Shown piece after piece: positions 39,387 to 49,717 of a stretch of 64,000 nt of DNA. Numbering within the stretch: position 1 is the stretch's first letter; each line of letters starts with the position of its first letter. The stretch spans positions 51,475 to 115,474 of the forward strand of contig NZ_MJLZ01000007.1 in the NCBI RefSeq assembly GCF_003666245.1. The letters run 5' to 3'. This DNA comes from Brenneria alni (GTDB lineage Bacteria > Pseudomonadota > Gammaproteobacteria > Enterobacterales > Enterobacteriaceae). A model generated the notes under the pieces. That model saw only the letters and a program-made list of their open reading frames with translations, did not search any database and was not told where the DNA came from. Made by a program: the position numbers and the translations under genes.

Positions 39387-40682
39387 TTATGGCAACGTCG
39401 TCGGTTCCGCTGCTTTATCGTCCTTATTCTTATCGCCGGACAGTACCGCATCCATCTGTTTCTCATCCAGCTCATGGCAATATTTCGCGACGACGATGGT
39501 GGCTACGCCATTGCCAATCAGGTTGGTCAGCGCACGGGCTTCCGACATAAAGCGGTCAATACCCAGAATTAACGCCAGGCCTGCTACGGGCAGGTGGCCA
39601 ACCGCAGAAAGGGTTGCCGCCAGCACGATAAACCCGCTGCCCGTTACCCCCGCCGCCCCTTTGGAAGAGAGCAGCAACACCACCAGCAGCGTAATTTGAT
39701 GCCAGATATCCATATGGCTGTTGGTTGCCTGCGCAATAAATACCGCCGCCATCGTCAGATAGATCGAGGTGCCGTCCAGATTGAATGAATAACCGGTAGG
39801 AATAACCAGCCCGACGACCGATTTCTTACACCCGACTTTCTCCATCTTTTCCAGCATCCGCGGCAGCACGGATTCAGAAGAGGAGGTTCCCAACACGATC
39901 AGCAGTTCTTCTTTGATATAACGGATAAATTTGAAGATGCTGAAGCCCGTTGCTTTGGCGATACTGCCCAGCACCAGGAAGACGAACAGCAGGCAGGTGA
40001 CATAGAAGCAGATGATCAGTTGGCCTAACTGCACCAACGTCCCCACCCCATATTTACCGATGGTGAACGCCATAGCGCCGAACGCGCCCAAAGGAGCCAG
40101 CCGCATGATCATATTGATAATACCGAAAATGACTTTGGAGAAACTTTCGATCACATCAAAAATCATTTTGCCCTTTGGGCCAAGCCGATGCAGGGCAAAA
40201 CCGAACATCACCGCAAACAGCAATACCTGCAAAATATTGCCACTGGCGAACGCGCCAACCGCACTTGAAGGGATCACATCCATCAGGAACGGAATCAGCC
40301 CCTGCTGAGAGGCCTGCTGGGTATAAACCGCAACGGCGGAGGCATCCAGAGCGGCAGGGTCAACATTCATCCCCGCGCCAGGTTTCACCACATTGACAAC
40401 GATCAGACCGATGATCAAGGCAATGGTGCTGACCACTTCAAAATACAGCAGGGCGGCCGCACCGGTTTTACCCACGGACTTCATGCTTTCCATACCGGCA
40501 ATACCGGTCACCACCGTACAAAAAATAACTGGCGCGATGATCATTTTAATTAATTTAACAAACCCATCACCCAGAGGTTTCATCTGCTCGCCCAGTTCCG
40601 GATAGAAATGGCCTAACAGTATCCCTACCGTGATGGCAGTAAGCACCTGAAAATAAAGACTTTTGAAAATAGATGTTTTCAT
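39387..40682 (-). CDS. dctA: C4-dicarboxylate:cation symporter DctA
   Basis: DctA is a DAACS-family transporter for aerobic uptake of succinate, fumarate, malate and aspartate. The family signatures [18 protein letters not shown] (re-entrant serine-rich loop), [16 protein letters not shown] and [19 protein letters not shown] (substrate site) are present. ATG 40682 gives 431 residues and matches the E. coli N-terminus M-KTS; the GTG two codons earlier is not used. AGGA precedes it. Confidence 0.96.
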   Translation of the reverse strand: MKTSIFKSLYFQVLTAITVGILLGHFYPELGEQMKPLGDGFVKLIKMIIAPVIFCTVVTGIAGMESMKSVGKTGAAALLYFEVVSTIALIIGLIVVNVVKPGAGMNVDPAALDASAVAVYTQQASQQGLIPFLMDVIPSSAVGAFASGNILQVLLFAVMFGFALHRLGPKGKMIFDVIESFSKVIFGIINMIMRLAPLGAFGAMAFTIGKYGVGTLVQLGQLIICFYVTCLLFVFLVLGSIAKATGFSIFKFIRYIKEELLIVLGTSSSESVLPRMLEKMEKVGCKKSVVGLVIPTGYSFNLDGTSIYLTMAAVFIAQATNSHMDIWHQITLLVVLLLSSKGAAGVTGSGFIVLAATLSAVGHLPVAGLALILGIDRFMSEARALTNLIGNGVATIVVAKYCHELDEKQMDAVLSGDKNKDDKAAEPTTLP

Positions 40683-40801
40683 ACGCACGTCCTATGATGG
40701 GGGACACAGGTGGACGATAAAGTAAGTATAGTAAACACCACCTGTGATTGCGCCGGAAAATAACACCGCACTAACAGCCTGGAAATGTTTTATAACTTTA
40801 G

Positions 40802-40815
40802 TTTGTGAACACAAA
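40802..40815. promoter_or_regulatory. Inverted repeat in the dctA-hmsP intergenic region
   Basis: TTTGTG-AA-CACAAA is a 6-bp dyad 120 bp upstream of dctA and 110 bp beyond the hmsP 3' end. Its spacing (2 bp) rules out a normal CRP site. It is a candidate operator for an unidentified regulator of dctA. Confidence 0.3.
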
Positions 40816-40924
40816 GTTAAAAACAAGAGCGGAAACGCTTCAGTTGAAGTAAATATTCAACAACAACGCAATTTATTTGTAACAAGAAGCCGAATTACGC
40901 AATGATTAACACTGAAGAAAAGGG

Positions 40925-42121
40925 TTATTGATGGAAAACGTGAATGCCATTCTTGCTGTCATGACGAGCCAGTTGCATAGCCAAACGCGCTTGTGACAGC
41001 AAGAGCGCGGCATTCTTCGTCTCTTCGGCACGGGGGGCGTCAATGTGGAGAATACCCACACAGGCGGTATGCGGAGATGGTTGACAGTTTGTTAACATAA
41101 ACGGGGCATTTATTTGCATAATGACGTTCTGCGCCCAGGCTTGCGCCTGCTCCACACTCACCCACTGTTTTCCCAGCACCGCGAACTCATCGTTATCCAA
41201 TCGGGCCAATAAAACACGTCGTCCTTCCTGCTGCTCATTAACCGCAGCCTTTAGCTGATTAATCAGGGGATGGGGAATTTTGCTATCGCTATCCGCCGGT
41301 AACGGTTCAAGGCCGATCACCATAAGGCTAAACCGTGTATTTTCTGCCAGCCACTGCTTCAGATGCATAACAAAATCAGCCTTATCAAAAAAATCATGCT
41401 GCGCGGCGGCGGCAAAAAGTGACTGCTCCAGCAATTGCTGGTTGCGGTTATAACTGCGAACCAGCACCCCGAACTCATCATCCTGATGCCATTGCGGCAG
41501 CGTCAATTGATGGCGGGGGATCTCCTGCGCTGACAGATTCTGCAATTCGGCAATGATTGCACGCAACGGATACACCATCAGCCGGTTCATACACCAGGTA
41601 ATGGCGATGGACAAAATAAGCGCCAATAGCAGGTAAGTCGCCAGCATGGTCGAGAAGGTACTCACAATAAACTGGAACATGCGATAAGAGTCAGCCTGCA
41701 ACACCAAATGCGCCAGTGGCGTCGAATATTGTGTCTGTGGCGGAGAATACAATGGCACGGAAATGCGTATCGGCAGCTCAAAAATCCTGGCTATCCAATT
41801 CGGCACCGCTCGTTCCGTCGGGAAATTGGCATGTAGCGTCTGGAAATCATCTGGCAAGAGCACATCCGCGCGGCTCAGAAAGCCGACCGGCAATAAATTG
41901 TTCAGAATATCTTCGGCCCGTTGCACTTCTCCCTGCAACATGGCTTCCGTCAAGGGCTGGCGCACAGAATAAGCGATAACCTCCAGTTGCCTGGCATAGT
42001 CTTCACGACGTTGATTCACGAAGTGAAAAAGCTGTATCACTATAAAAAGACTGATGGTCACCAGTGCCACAGCGGACACGGCTGTCATCTGCTTAATAGT
42101 TAATGAACGTCTGAGCCGCAA
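40925..42121 (-). CDS. hmsP: HmsP/YhjK-type c-di-GMP protein truncated before its EAL domain
   Basis: The 398-residue protein has the N-terminal TM segment (about 13-33), a periplasmic sensor, a second TM (about 155-180), HAMP (YPLRAIIAELQNLSAQEIPR) and a degenerate GGDEF domain to about residue 390. Full-length HmsP/PdeK proteins have roughly 650 residues with a C-terminal EAL phosphodiesterase domain. Here the frame stops at NGIHVFHQ, right where the EAL linker should begin, and no EAL-like sequence follows in any frame before dctA. The start is TTG, supported by GGAG seven bases upstream. It could still act as a sensor or scaffold, but c-di-GMP hydrolysis is not expected. Confidence 0.8.
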   Translation of the reverse strand: MRLRRSLTIKQMTAVSAVALVTISLFIVIQLFHFVNQRREDYARQLEVIAYSVRQPLTEAMLQGEVQRAEDILNNLLPVGFLSRADVLLPDDFQTLHANFPTERAVPNWIARIFELPIRISVPLYSPPQTQYSTPLAHLVLQADSYRMFQFIVSTFSTMLATYLLLALILSIAITWCMNRLMVYPLRAIIAELQNLSAQEIPRHQLTLPQWHQDDEFGVLVRSYNRNQQLLEQSLFAAAAQHDFFDKADFVMHLKQWLAENTRFSLMVIGLEPLPADSDSKIPHPLINQLKAAVNEQQEGRRVLLARLDNDEFAVLGKQWVSVEQAQAWAQNVIMQINAPFMLTNCQPSPHTACVGILHIDAPRAEETKNAALLLSQARLAMQLARHDSKNGIHVFHQ

Positions 42122-42524
42122 GCACTTTCTCCGTCAATCCCGTATTGCTGCCATATTTAGGTTAAAAGACCAAATAGGTGGCCAATTTACCTGATTCTGA
42201 GCTTAAAATGCTTATTGACGAGGTGTCCACTCCATCATGTAAGCCTGATGAAACCCCGGTAGTATAAGACAGCTTATCGTTGCCTCAATGCGGTTTTGTT
42301 ATTGCCCCCAGCGGATTTCATCTTAATCCTAAGCCCCCGCCGGTACTGGCTCCCTATCGACGAATAAGCGGCCTCAGCATAGGGGATATGCCCCCCACAA
42401 GCCAGAAAATGAGACTTAAGTTGTCGCGCATGTAAAATACTACGATGAATTTGTGTATACGGGAATGTGGCGGCGGGGATGGGTAAAGGGGCGGAAAAAT
42501 CGACGCTCCCCCCTGACGTGAGAA
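42122..42524. other. Intergenic region between bcsG and hmsP
   Basis: In these 403 bp I see no gene. The region carries the leftward hmsP promoter and the 3' end of the bcsEFG transcript. A GGGG-ATATG-CCCC dyad near 42379-42391 is the only compact structure and has no U tract. Confidence 0.35.
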
Positions 42525-44162
42525 TTATTGCGGGTATGCCACCCAGTCTCCGCCATTAAGACGAATATAAGGTTTACCCTGATACTGAATCAAAATAACG
42601 TTCTCATTTTCCGAAATCGCTTCCGTTTGCGGTAAATCTTTTATCAGCGTCTGCCAGTCAACAGATGATGCAGAAAATATTTTTCCATCCAACATCCGCA
42701 CAACCAATTCTGAAATAGCCAGATAGCTGCTCTGCGATTTAATTTCCAACGGTCTGTCCTGGCGCGGCGTTGGTAAGCCGAATAACTTCACGCCGACTGG
42801 GACATGCGTAATGCTTGGGCTGGGAATATCACGCAACCCTGACATCTGCATTTTATCTCCCGCCAGTGCCGCGCCATGCTCCGGCACGACAATAACCATG
42901 ACCTTTCGCCCTGATTTTTCCAACGCATTAAAGAACGTATCCAGTTGATCAAATAACGTTTTTGCTCGCGCTGTATAATCAGCGGATTTAAGGTCGCCGA
43001 CAAAGCGGTTACCGTCATGCAGCGCAATAAGGTTGAAGAAAGTCGCATTGCGTTCTGCTCCCGCCGTCTGGCGATTACCCAACCAGCGGTTAAGCAGTTC
43101 CAGATCGTTATAAATAGGTTCTCCATCAAACGAAGCCAGTTGATTGCTGATGCCCGCCTGCGACATCACCGGTATCTGCATATCGCCTTCTTTTTGCACT
43201 TCTTGCAGATAAGAGCCGAACACGCCGGAATGATCGAGCATAAGTTGCTTTTCAAAACCCAGATTAGCCAGATTATTAAACAGATAGCACTGCTGATTAG
43301 CGGGTTGATACAAATCGATATGAGACTCCTGACCACAGCTTGCCCGTAATAAACGTATTGATGCCGGGCCGCTGTAAGAGGTGGCTGAATTGAAATTACT
43401 AAAAAGTATGTCGAAATTGCTCCACAGCGGATGATTCTCCAACTGGGTTTCTTCCAAATCTGACCATGAAAGCGAGCAAATATTAATAATCAATATATCA
43501 AAAGGTTGTGCATCTACTGGCAGCGAAGCGGGAAAGACGGTACTCCTGCTTTTTTCCCGCTCAAAAAACTGATTCAGGTAAGCGGTCAGATTCTCATCGG
43601 TCGGGGGTAGATTGGCGACGAGTAACGGTGATACACCGCCGGTAACGTCTGACGATCCGCTGGCAACCGTTGTCGTCGGCGTTAGCGAAATCATCGGCCC
43701 GGTAAGATTAATCATGTTTAACCACGCCAGAATGGCAACGGTAAATACCGTAATACGAATCCATTGAGATAAAAACAGATACGCCACCACAATGACCAGC
43801 GCAGCACCGATCATTTGCCAGTTAATAAAGCGGTTGAATAACTCCAGCAGATACGCCCCGCTGAAGCTGGCGACCTGTGTTCCCTGGCCGAAAATAGTGC
43901 TGACTCCCGGCAGCCAGGTATCGTGATAGAACAACCCGAGCCCGACAGGAATAGCCATGATATGCCGCCAACGATGCAACCGTTCCGCAGGGATCGGCAT
44001 CAGCAGAAACGCCAGAAATATCAGGTTGAGCAACGGATGAAAATTAAGATAACCAAACCACAGCAGGAAGAATTTCAGCAAAAAATAGACATTCCAGCCG
44101 CCAAGCCCGCGCCAATGGCGCCATGCCTTTTGCTGTTGTTGCGTGCGTTTTTTCTCGTCCAT
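42525..44162 (-). CDS. bcsG: Cellulose phosphoethanolamine transferase BcsG
   Basis: BcsG transfers phosphoethanolamine from phospholipid to nascent cellulose in the periplasm. Four to five N-terminal TM segments (about 25-170) are followed by an alkaline-phosphatase-fold catalytic domain. The catalytic serine region SATSYSGPASIRLLRASCGQ, the VVPEHGAAL metal site and the SGLRDIPSPSITHVPVG block are conserved. ATG 44162 starts one base after the bcsF stop (TAGAATG) and gives 545 residues; an upstream in-frame start at 44195 lies within bcsF. Its presence predicts pEtN-modified cellulose, as in E. coli. Confidence 0.95.
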   Translation of the reverse strand: MDEKKRTQQQQKAWRHWRGLGGWNVYFLLKFFLLWFGYLNFHPLLNLIFLAFLLMPIPAERLHRWRHIMAIPVGLGLFYHDTWLPGVSTIFGQGTQVASFSGAYLLELFNRFINWQMIGAALVIVVAYLFLSQWIRITVFTVAILAWLNMINLTGPMISLTPTTTVASGSSDVTGGVSPLLVANLPPTDENLTAYLNQFFEREKSRSTVFPASLPVDAQPFDILIINICSLSWSDLEETQLENHPLWSNFDILFSNFNSATSYSGPASIRLLRASCGQESHIDLYQPANQQCYLFNNLANLGFEKQLMLDHSGVFGSYLQEVQKEGDMQIPVMSQAGISNQLASFDGEPIYNDLELLNRWLGNRQTAGAERNATFFNLIALHDGNRFVGDLKSADYTARAKTLFDQLDTFFNALEKSGRKVMVIVVPEHGAALAGDKMQMSGLRDIPSPSITHVPVGVKLFGLPTPRQDRPLEIKSQSSYLAISELVVRMLDGKIFSASSVDWQTLIKDLPQTEAISENENVILIQYQGKPYIRLNGGDWVAYPQ

Positions 44163-44163
44163 T

Positions 44164-44355
44164 CTATTTCTTAATCTTTGATGAGGAGCCGTCACGCATC
44201 CAAACGCCTGCGGGTTTCAGATAGCCAGGTGATAACAACCGATACTTCAAATTCTGAAACCACCGGAGAATAAAGCGATGGCCAATATAGCCAAGAGAGA
44301 GAAATACCACTGCACTCAACAGCACCAGTTGTACTATATCGCTTAAATTCATCAT
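44164..44355 (-). CDS. bcsF: BcsF small inner membrane protein
   Basis: This is a 63-residue protein with one N-terminal TM segment (about residues 6-26) and a basic cytoplasmic tail. BcsF anchors BcsE at the membrane in the type II cellulose machinery. Its ATG overlaps the bcsE stop (ATGA) and its stop is one base from bcsG, so the three genes form one coupled unit. Confidence 0.92.
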   Translation of the reverse strand: MMNLSDIVQLVLLSAVVFLSLGYIGHRFILRWFQNLKYRLLSPGYLKPAGVWMRDGSSSKIKK

Positions 44356-45911
44356 GCTTTTTCTCTCTGATCGCCATTGAGTAGCGTAATAGTAGTGGGC
44401 TGATGTCGTACTGCCTGACTTTTCTGTTCCGGTTCACTCTGGCGTAAATGAAGGTAATCATTCGCCAACGGCGGCGGCTCATTTTTATTACTTTCTGATA
44501 ACATATTGATTTCAGAAACAATTTGTAAATCCTGCGACCATACCAGACGGTTACTGAATATCTCATCCACCGGTAACCGAAAAATTGATTTCAGCGCAGT
44601 ATCCAATTCATTCATTCGGCAGGAAGAAAGAAACAGAAACAAACGCCCCCGCGCTATGGTAACAATGTCACCTAAACGCCTTATATTACAAAGTGTTAAT
44701 GATTGATGGATACGTAATCCAGGCACCGGGCGTAACGCGATCAAAATACCTTTACCGCCTTCCGGTATCGCTATGTTGTCGATAAGCATCTGAACAGACA
44801 GTCTGAACGTATTGGGCGGCAGATAGCCTTTAATCTGTAAAGGCCGCATCATGGTCAGCAACGTCTCGATATCCAGCGGAACATGCCTGGTAAAACGCTG
44901 CCCCTGCACACTTTCAAGGCGGGAAAGAAAACGGGAAAGCGGCTCGGTATGCACCACAATCACATTGGCGCCGCACGCCAGCAACAGACGTTCATCGCTG
45001 GCTCGCAGACAAGGCTTCATTTCCCGCACCACAATCTTCAGCATGTTGCCACGCTGGCGGCGCAGGCTATGAACCTGTCTGGCAAGGGTGTTGACCTGGC
45101 TGGTGTGGTTAAGGGCAAAGATCAGGGTGGCGGCATGCGTCAGCATTCCCCTCTGAGTAAGAATTTCACTATTATCAAAAACTTGCCAACTTTCCGATAA
45201 AGCTGGCGCCCCTTCCAGTACGCTTTTCTCCGCCAAATATAACCCGTCATCACCCAGAAAAGGCGTAGACACCGACTCATCCTCTACCACCATCCGCCAA
45301 CCGTCCGTTTCAGGTTGCAACATCTGCACCTGATTGGCGTTCATGCCACGCTCCATGCTCCACCAGGACACCAGATACTGTGCGCGATCCTGCTGCCATT
45401 GCAGGCTGGATAAGCCATACAAGGCGCGGTGCTGCGAAATAAGCATATTTTTCAGCCTACCGACGCCGCTGCCGTGGCTGAGAACAATCAGCGTACATTG
45501 CCGCTGATGCAACCAGTCACCGGTTTCCGTCACCCAGCGCGTTATATTTTCCGGCGTAAAATCCTGCCAAAGACTGGCAGGCGCATAAAGAATGAATAAC
45601 CGTTTTCTTGGCTTTAATGTTCGCATCAAATCGTCAGTGAAACTAATCAGCGCGGCCTTTTCTTGCGGTAGGATATAGCAAGGCAATTGCTTTAAACGCG
45701 TTACCGATAAAGGGCTAAACAGGGGCTGGATATTTTCGCCACAACCTATTAACGCCACTCGGGCATCTGGTTGTTGAACGCTGATTAATTGTTGGCAGAA
45801 TAAGGAGGCATCTTCCTGACGGTCAATATTAACCCAATAGAAACCCGGCAACTGCAATGATGATAATTCACCCCAAAGCTGGCGGACACCTAGTGAAAAG
45901 GATTGCATCAT
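44352..45911 (-). CDS. bcsE: c-di-GMP-binding cellulose synthase accessory protein BcsE
   Basis: BcsE is a cytoplasmic regulator that raises cellulose output when bound to c-di-GMP. It has 519 residues (E. coli 523), with degenerate REC/NTPase-like domains and a C-terminal GIL domain. The c-di-GMP-binding RxGD motif is present as RRLGD (R412-D415), at the position equivalent to R415-D418 in E. coli. It diverges from bcsR with 209 bp between them, so two promoters serve the bcs cluster. Confidence 0.93.
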   Translation of the reverse strand: MMQSFSLGVRQLWGELSSLQLPGFYWVNIDRQEDASLFCQQLISVQQPDARVALIGCGENIQPLFSPLSVTRLKQLPCYILPQEKAALISFTDDLMRTLKPRKRLFILYAPASLWQDFTPENITRWVTETGDWLHQRQCTLIVLSHGSGVGRLKNMLISQHRALYGLSSLQWQQDRAQYLVSWWSMERGMNANQVQMLQPETDGWRMVVEDESVSTPFLGDDGLYLAEKSVLEGAPALSESWQVFDNSEILTQRGMLTHAATLIFALNHTSQVNTLARQVHSLRRQRGNMLKIVVREMKPCLRASDERLLLACGANVIVVHTEPLSRFLSRLESVQGQRFTRHVPLDIETLLTMMRPLQIKGYLPPNTFRLSVQMLIDNIAIPEGGKGILIALRPVPGLRIHQSLTLCNIRRLGDIVTIARGRLFLFLSSCRMNELDTALKSIFRLPVDEIFSNRLVWSQDLQIVSEINMLSESNKNEPPPLANDYLHLRQSEPEQKSQAVRHQPTTITLLNGDQREKA

Positions 45912-46120
45912 ATGCTGATTTTTCCGTTATTAGCACTCGGATCCATTGCCAATAAAATATATCTTTAAACTTTAGCACCGCTATCGGGGATCACAACTTT
46001 CCCGTTTAAACTCGTCATACTCTAAGTCAATCACTCCGTGGCTATTTCCCCCTCCGCCGTTGCTATCATTAATTTATTGCTATAGTTAGCTAATATAGCC
46101 TGTTTTTTCAGAGGCGCGGA

Positions 46121-46312
46121 ATGAACGATGAATTTGCACACTTGCATACGCCAGTCAGTTCAGAAATGCGCGACGACCTGCATGTATTGAGTCTGGCTTT
46201 TTCCTTGCCCGAAATAAACTATATTGATATTTCCCGTCAAACGCGCTTAACACAAATGATGACTCGCTGGCCTCTGTTGGCTGAACTGAAAGAACCGACC
46301 GGGAGCCGCTGA
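46121..46312 (+). CDS. bcsR: Cellulose synthase regulatory protein BcsR
   Basis: This is a 63-residue small protein (YhjR) that forms a complex with BcsQ and stabilises the inner-membrane cellulose synthase. The recognisable segment is SLAFSLPEINYIDISRQ followed by WPLLAEL. GAGG precedes the ATG. The stop is two bases before bcsQ, so translation is probably coupled. Confidence 0.9.
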   Translation: MNDEFAHLHTPVSSEMRDDLHVLSLAFSLPEINYIDISRQTRLTQMMTRWPLLAELKEPTGSR

Positions 46313-46314
46313 CT

Positions 46315-47049
46315 ATGCCAGTCATTGTCTTGCAGGGTATTCGAGGCGGGGTAGGAACCACATCGGTCACCGCCGGACTGGCATGGGCATTACAGCAATT
46401 GGGGGAAACGGTGCTTGCCATTGATTTTTCGCCAGATAATTTATTACGCCTCCATTTTAATATGTCTTTTGCGCAACCACGCGGCTGGGGACGCGCAGAA
46501 TCTGATGGCGAGAGCTGGCAGCAAGGCGCCATGCAATATGTGCCCGGACTCGATTTTCTGCCATTCGGCCAACTTAATCCGATAGAAATCGCCGCGCTGC
46601 AACAACGCCATCAGCATATTCCCTCCTGGCGGGACAATCTGGCGCAAATCGATACTGACGGGCAACACCGTTGGATACTGATTGACGCACCGGCGGATAG
46701 CAGCCCGCTGATCCGACAGGCGCTGGCCGCCGCTGATGCGGTCTTGCTGGTTATTACCCCCGACGCCAACTGCCATACGCGGCTACACCAGCAGGCACTG
46801 CCGAATCAGTGCCATTTTCTGATAAATCAGTTTTCTGCGATCAGTGCGTTGCAACAGGATTTACATCAGCTATGGCTGCATACGCTTCATCGTCTGTTGC
46901 CCCTGGTTATTCACCGCGATGAAGCACTGGCCGAGTCTTTGGCCATAAAACAACCGCTGGGGGAGTCTCGACCGGAAAGCGTCGCGGCGGAGGAAATCAT
47001 TACGCTGGCGAACTGGTGTCTGATTAATCTGGCGCAAGAGACGCTATGA
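46315..47049 (+). CDS. bcsQ: Cellulose biosynthesis ParA/MinD-like ATPase BcsQ
   Basis: BcsQ is a SIMIBI ATPase that, with BcsR, assembles around BcsA and helps place cellulose export at the pole. The Walker-A-like motif is GIRGGVGTTSV, which lacks the usual KGGxGKT lysines, as in other BcsQ proteins; LAIDFSPDNLLRLHF and WILIDAPADSSPLI follow. It has 244 residues and is intact, unlike the stop-containing allele in E. coli K-12 laboratory strains. It overlaps bcsA by 4 bp. Confidence 0.94.
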   Translation: MPVIVLQGIRGGVGTTSVTAGLAWALQQLGETVLAIDFSPDNLLRLHFNMSFAQPRGWGRAESDGESWQQGAMQYVPGLDFLPFGQLNPIEIAALQQRHQHIPSWRDNLAQIDTDGQHRWILIDAPADSSPLIRQALAAADAVLLVITPDANCHTRLHQQALPNQCHFLINQFSAISALQQDLHQLWLHTLHRLLPLVIHRDEALAESLAIKQPLGESRPESVAAEEIITLANWCLINLAQETL

Positions 47050-49646
47050 GCCAGATAATACGTTTCCTCCTCACGCCACCAGCCAGTCAGGCGGTACAGC
47101 AACGCTATGATAGCTATCGCCGACAGGGATCTTCCGCTTTTACCGCTGGCATTACGACTTTTCTGGTGATACTCAGTTGGATTTTCCTGCGGCTGGAATC
47201 CGATAGCTGGCGGCAGGTTCGACAGCATCACAGCTATTGGTTTCCACATCTATCGCCCCAGCGCCCCCGTCCGGCCGATCTCCTTCGCTATCTTATGCAG
47301 GGATTATGGCTGCTAATCATCAGGAACGGGCCGATCCCCGCCGTGCGCAGAAATTATTTTTCAGCGCTGTCACGCTGGCGGCAACGCGGTATGAATCGGT
47401 TGCAAAACCTTTTTCTGCGTTTCGGGGATGTCAGTACCGGCATCAATACCGAAAGCCACCAGGCAAATGGCTTGCGCACGCTGCTGTTTACTGCGCTCAG
47501 TCTGTCATGCGCCGCACTGGCCCTGTTGTGCATCACCCAACCGTTTGATCTTTTATCCCAGTTTATTTTTATGCTGCTGCTGTGGTGCATTGCGATGATT
47601 GTGCGGCATATGCCGGGTCGAATGCCGACCCTGATGATGATCGTACTGTCTTTCACCATTTCCTGCCGCTACCTGTGGTGGCGCTACACCACAACACTCA
47701 ACTGGGACGACCCGCTGAGTCTGATCTGCGGCCTGCTGCTGCTGACGGCGGAAACCTATGCCTGGGTAGTACTGGTGCTGGGCTATTTTCAGACCATCTG
47801 GCCGCTTAACCGTTATCCGGTTTCCTTACCGGCAACAAGTAAAGACTGGCCGACGGTGGATCTGCTGGTGCCGACCTATAACGAACCACTGAGTATAGTA
47901 AAACCAACGCTCTATGCCGCGCTGGGCATAGACTGGCCAAAGGATAAGCTCCATATATACCTGCTTGACGACGGCGGACGCCCTGAGTTCAAAGCCTTCG
48001 CGGAAGAGATCGGCATACATTACATTGCCCGCGCCACTCATGAACATGCGAAAGCCGGGAACATCAACCATGCGCTAAAACAGGCTTATGGGGAATTTGT
48101 GGCTATTTTCGACTGCGACCATGTCCCTACCCGCTCATTCCTGCAACTTACCATGGGGTGGTTCTTTAAAGACAAAAAGCTGGCGATGTTACAAACCCCC
48201 CACCACTTTTTTTCACCCGATCCGTTCGAACGAAATCTTGGCCGTTTTCGCCGTACCCCCAATGAAGGCACGCTGTTCTACGGACTGGTACAGGATGGTA
48301 ACGACATGTGGGACGCCACTTTTTTCTGTGGCTCGTGCGCCATTCTGCGCCGCACGGCACTGGATGAAATTGGCGGTATTGCGGTTGAAACCGTCACTGA
48401 AGACGCCCATACGTCATTGCGCCTTCATCGCTGCGGCTATTCTTCCGCCTATATCCGCATCCCACAGGCCGCCGGGCTGGCAACAGAAAGTTTGTCGGCG
48501 CATATCGGGCAACGCATCCGCTGGGCCAGAGGGATGGTACAGATTTTCCGGCTGGATAATCCCCTGTTGGGTAAAGGGCTGAAGCTGGGACAACGACTAT
48601 GCTATGCCAACGCCATGCTGCATTTTCTGTCGGGCGTTCCCCGTTTAATTTTCCTTACCGCCCCTTTAGCCTTTCTGTTACTCCATGCCTACATTATTTT
48701 CGCCCCGGCACTGGCAATCGCCCTCTATGTTTTACCGCATATGGTTCACGCCAGCCTGACTAACTCACGTATTCAGGGGCGTTATCGTCACTCTTTCTGG
48801 AGTGAAGTCTATGAAACCGTGCTGGCGTGGTACATCGCCAGACCCACCACCGTCGCACTGTTTAACCCGCACAAAGGAAACTTTAACGTCACCGCCAAAG
48901 GGGGACAGGTTGAAGAGCAGCATCTTGACTGGTTCATCACCCGACCTTACCTGGTGCTGGTGCTGTTGAATATCGCCGGGCTGGCCGCAGGCGCATGGCG
49001 TCTGAGTTATGGCCCGCCCGAAGAGGTCATGACCGTTATCATCAGCCTGCTGTGGGTTGCCTATAACATGACCATTCTCGGCGGCGCGGTGGCCGTGGCC
49101 GTGGAGACGAAACAGGTACGTCAGGCGCACCGGGTTGAAATGTCCATGCCGGCAGCCATTATGCGTGCGGACGGCCACCTTTTCCCTTGTATGCTGAGTG
49201 ATTATTCCGACGGCGGCATAGGCGTGGAAATGCGTGAAACCGGGCGGTTGCAGGAAGGAGATAACGTCTCTTTGCTGTTAAACCGCGGCCAGCAGGAATA
49301 CGCCTTTCCTTTTAAGGTCACCCGGGCTTTCGGCAATAAAATCGGCTTACGCATGGCGAACCTGACGACCCGCCAGCATATTGATTTTATTCAGTGCACC
49401 TTTGCCAGAGCCGATACCTGGGCGCTATGGCAAGACAGCTTTCCTGAAGATAAACCGATCGAAAGCCTGCGAGATGTACTGGCGCTCGGTTTCCGTGGGT
49501 ACTTACGTATGGCGGATTATGCCCCGCCGATTATTCGCAACATCATTATCGCTTTTACCACCCTGATTGCGTGGCTGACGTCATTGACTCCGCGCTATGT
49601 AGGGAGACGCCCGGAATTAATCAGCCCGGAAAAGACACTGGCTTAA
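47046..49646 (+). CDS. bcsA: Cellulose synthase catalytic subunit BcsA
   Basis: BcsA is the membrane-embedded, c-di-GMP-activated GT2 enzyme that polymerises UDP-glucose and extrudes the glucan. Eight or so TM segments surround a cytosolic GT domain with TYNEP, FDCDHVP (DxD, about 354), the TED catalytic base (VTEDAHTSL) and QRIRWARG (QxxRW, about 488). The PilZ domain follows, with c-di-GMP-binding RQAHR (about 692-696) and a D-x-S-x-G block in LSDYSDGGIG. It has 866 residues (E. coli 872). All catalytic and allosteric motifs are intact. Confidence 0.97.
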   Translation: MSQIIRFLLTPPASQAVQQRYDSYRRQGSSAFTAGITTFLVILSWIFLRLESDSWRQVRQHHSYWFPHLSPQRPRPADLLRYLMQGLWLLIIRNGPIPAVRRNYFSALSRWRQRGMNRLQNLFLRFGDVSTGINTESHQANGLRTLLFTALSLSCAALALLCITQPFDLLSQFIFMLLLWCIAMIVRHMPGRMPTLMMIVLSFTISCRYLWWRYTTTLNWDDPLSLICGLLLLTAETYAWVVLVLGYFQTIWPLNRYPVSLPATSKDWPTVDLLVPTYNEPLSIVKPTLYAALGIDWPKDKLHIYLLDDGGRPEFKAFAEEIGIHYIARATHEHAKAGNINHALKQAYGEFVAIFDCDHVPTRSFLQLTMGWFFKDKKLAMLQTPHHFFSPDPFERNLGRFRRTPNEGTLFYGLVQDGNDMWDATFFCGSCAILRRTALDEIGGIAVETVTEDAHTSLRLHRCGYSSAYIRIPQAAGLATESLSAHIGQRIRWARGMVQIFRLDNPLLGKGLKLGQRLCYANAMLHFLSGVPRLIFLTAPLAFLLLHAYIIFAPALAIALYVLPHMVHASLTNSRIQGRYRHSFWSEVYETVLAWYIARPTTVALFNPHKGNFNVTAKGGQVEEQHLDWFITRPYLVLVLLNIAGLAAGAWRLSYGPPEEVMTVIISLLWVAYNMTILGGAVAVAVETKQVRQAHRVEMSMPAAIMRADGHLFPCMLSDYSDGGIGVEMRETGRLQEGDNVSLLLNRGQQEYAFPFKVTRAFGNKIGLRMANLTTRQHIDFIQCTFARADTWALWQDSFPEDKPIESLRDVLALGFRGYLRMADYAPPIIRNIIIAFTTLIAWLTSLTPRYVGRRPELISPEKTLA

Positions 49647-49717
49647 GCCGCTGTTCGCAGGCCGGGACTAACGCCTCTCTCCCACCGGTGAGACAGGCCC
49701 TTAACATTGATGATGAT

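Noticed and set aside
40794..40818. CRP site for dctA at the TTTGTG/CACAAA dyad
   Set aside because: CRP half-sites need a 6-bp spacer between TGTGA and TCACA; here only 2 bp separate the arms.
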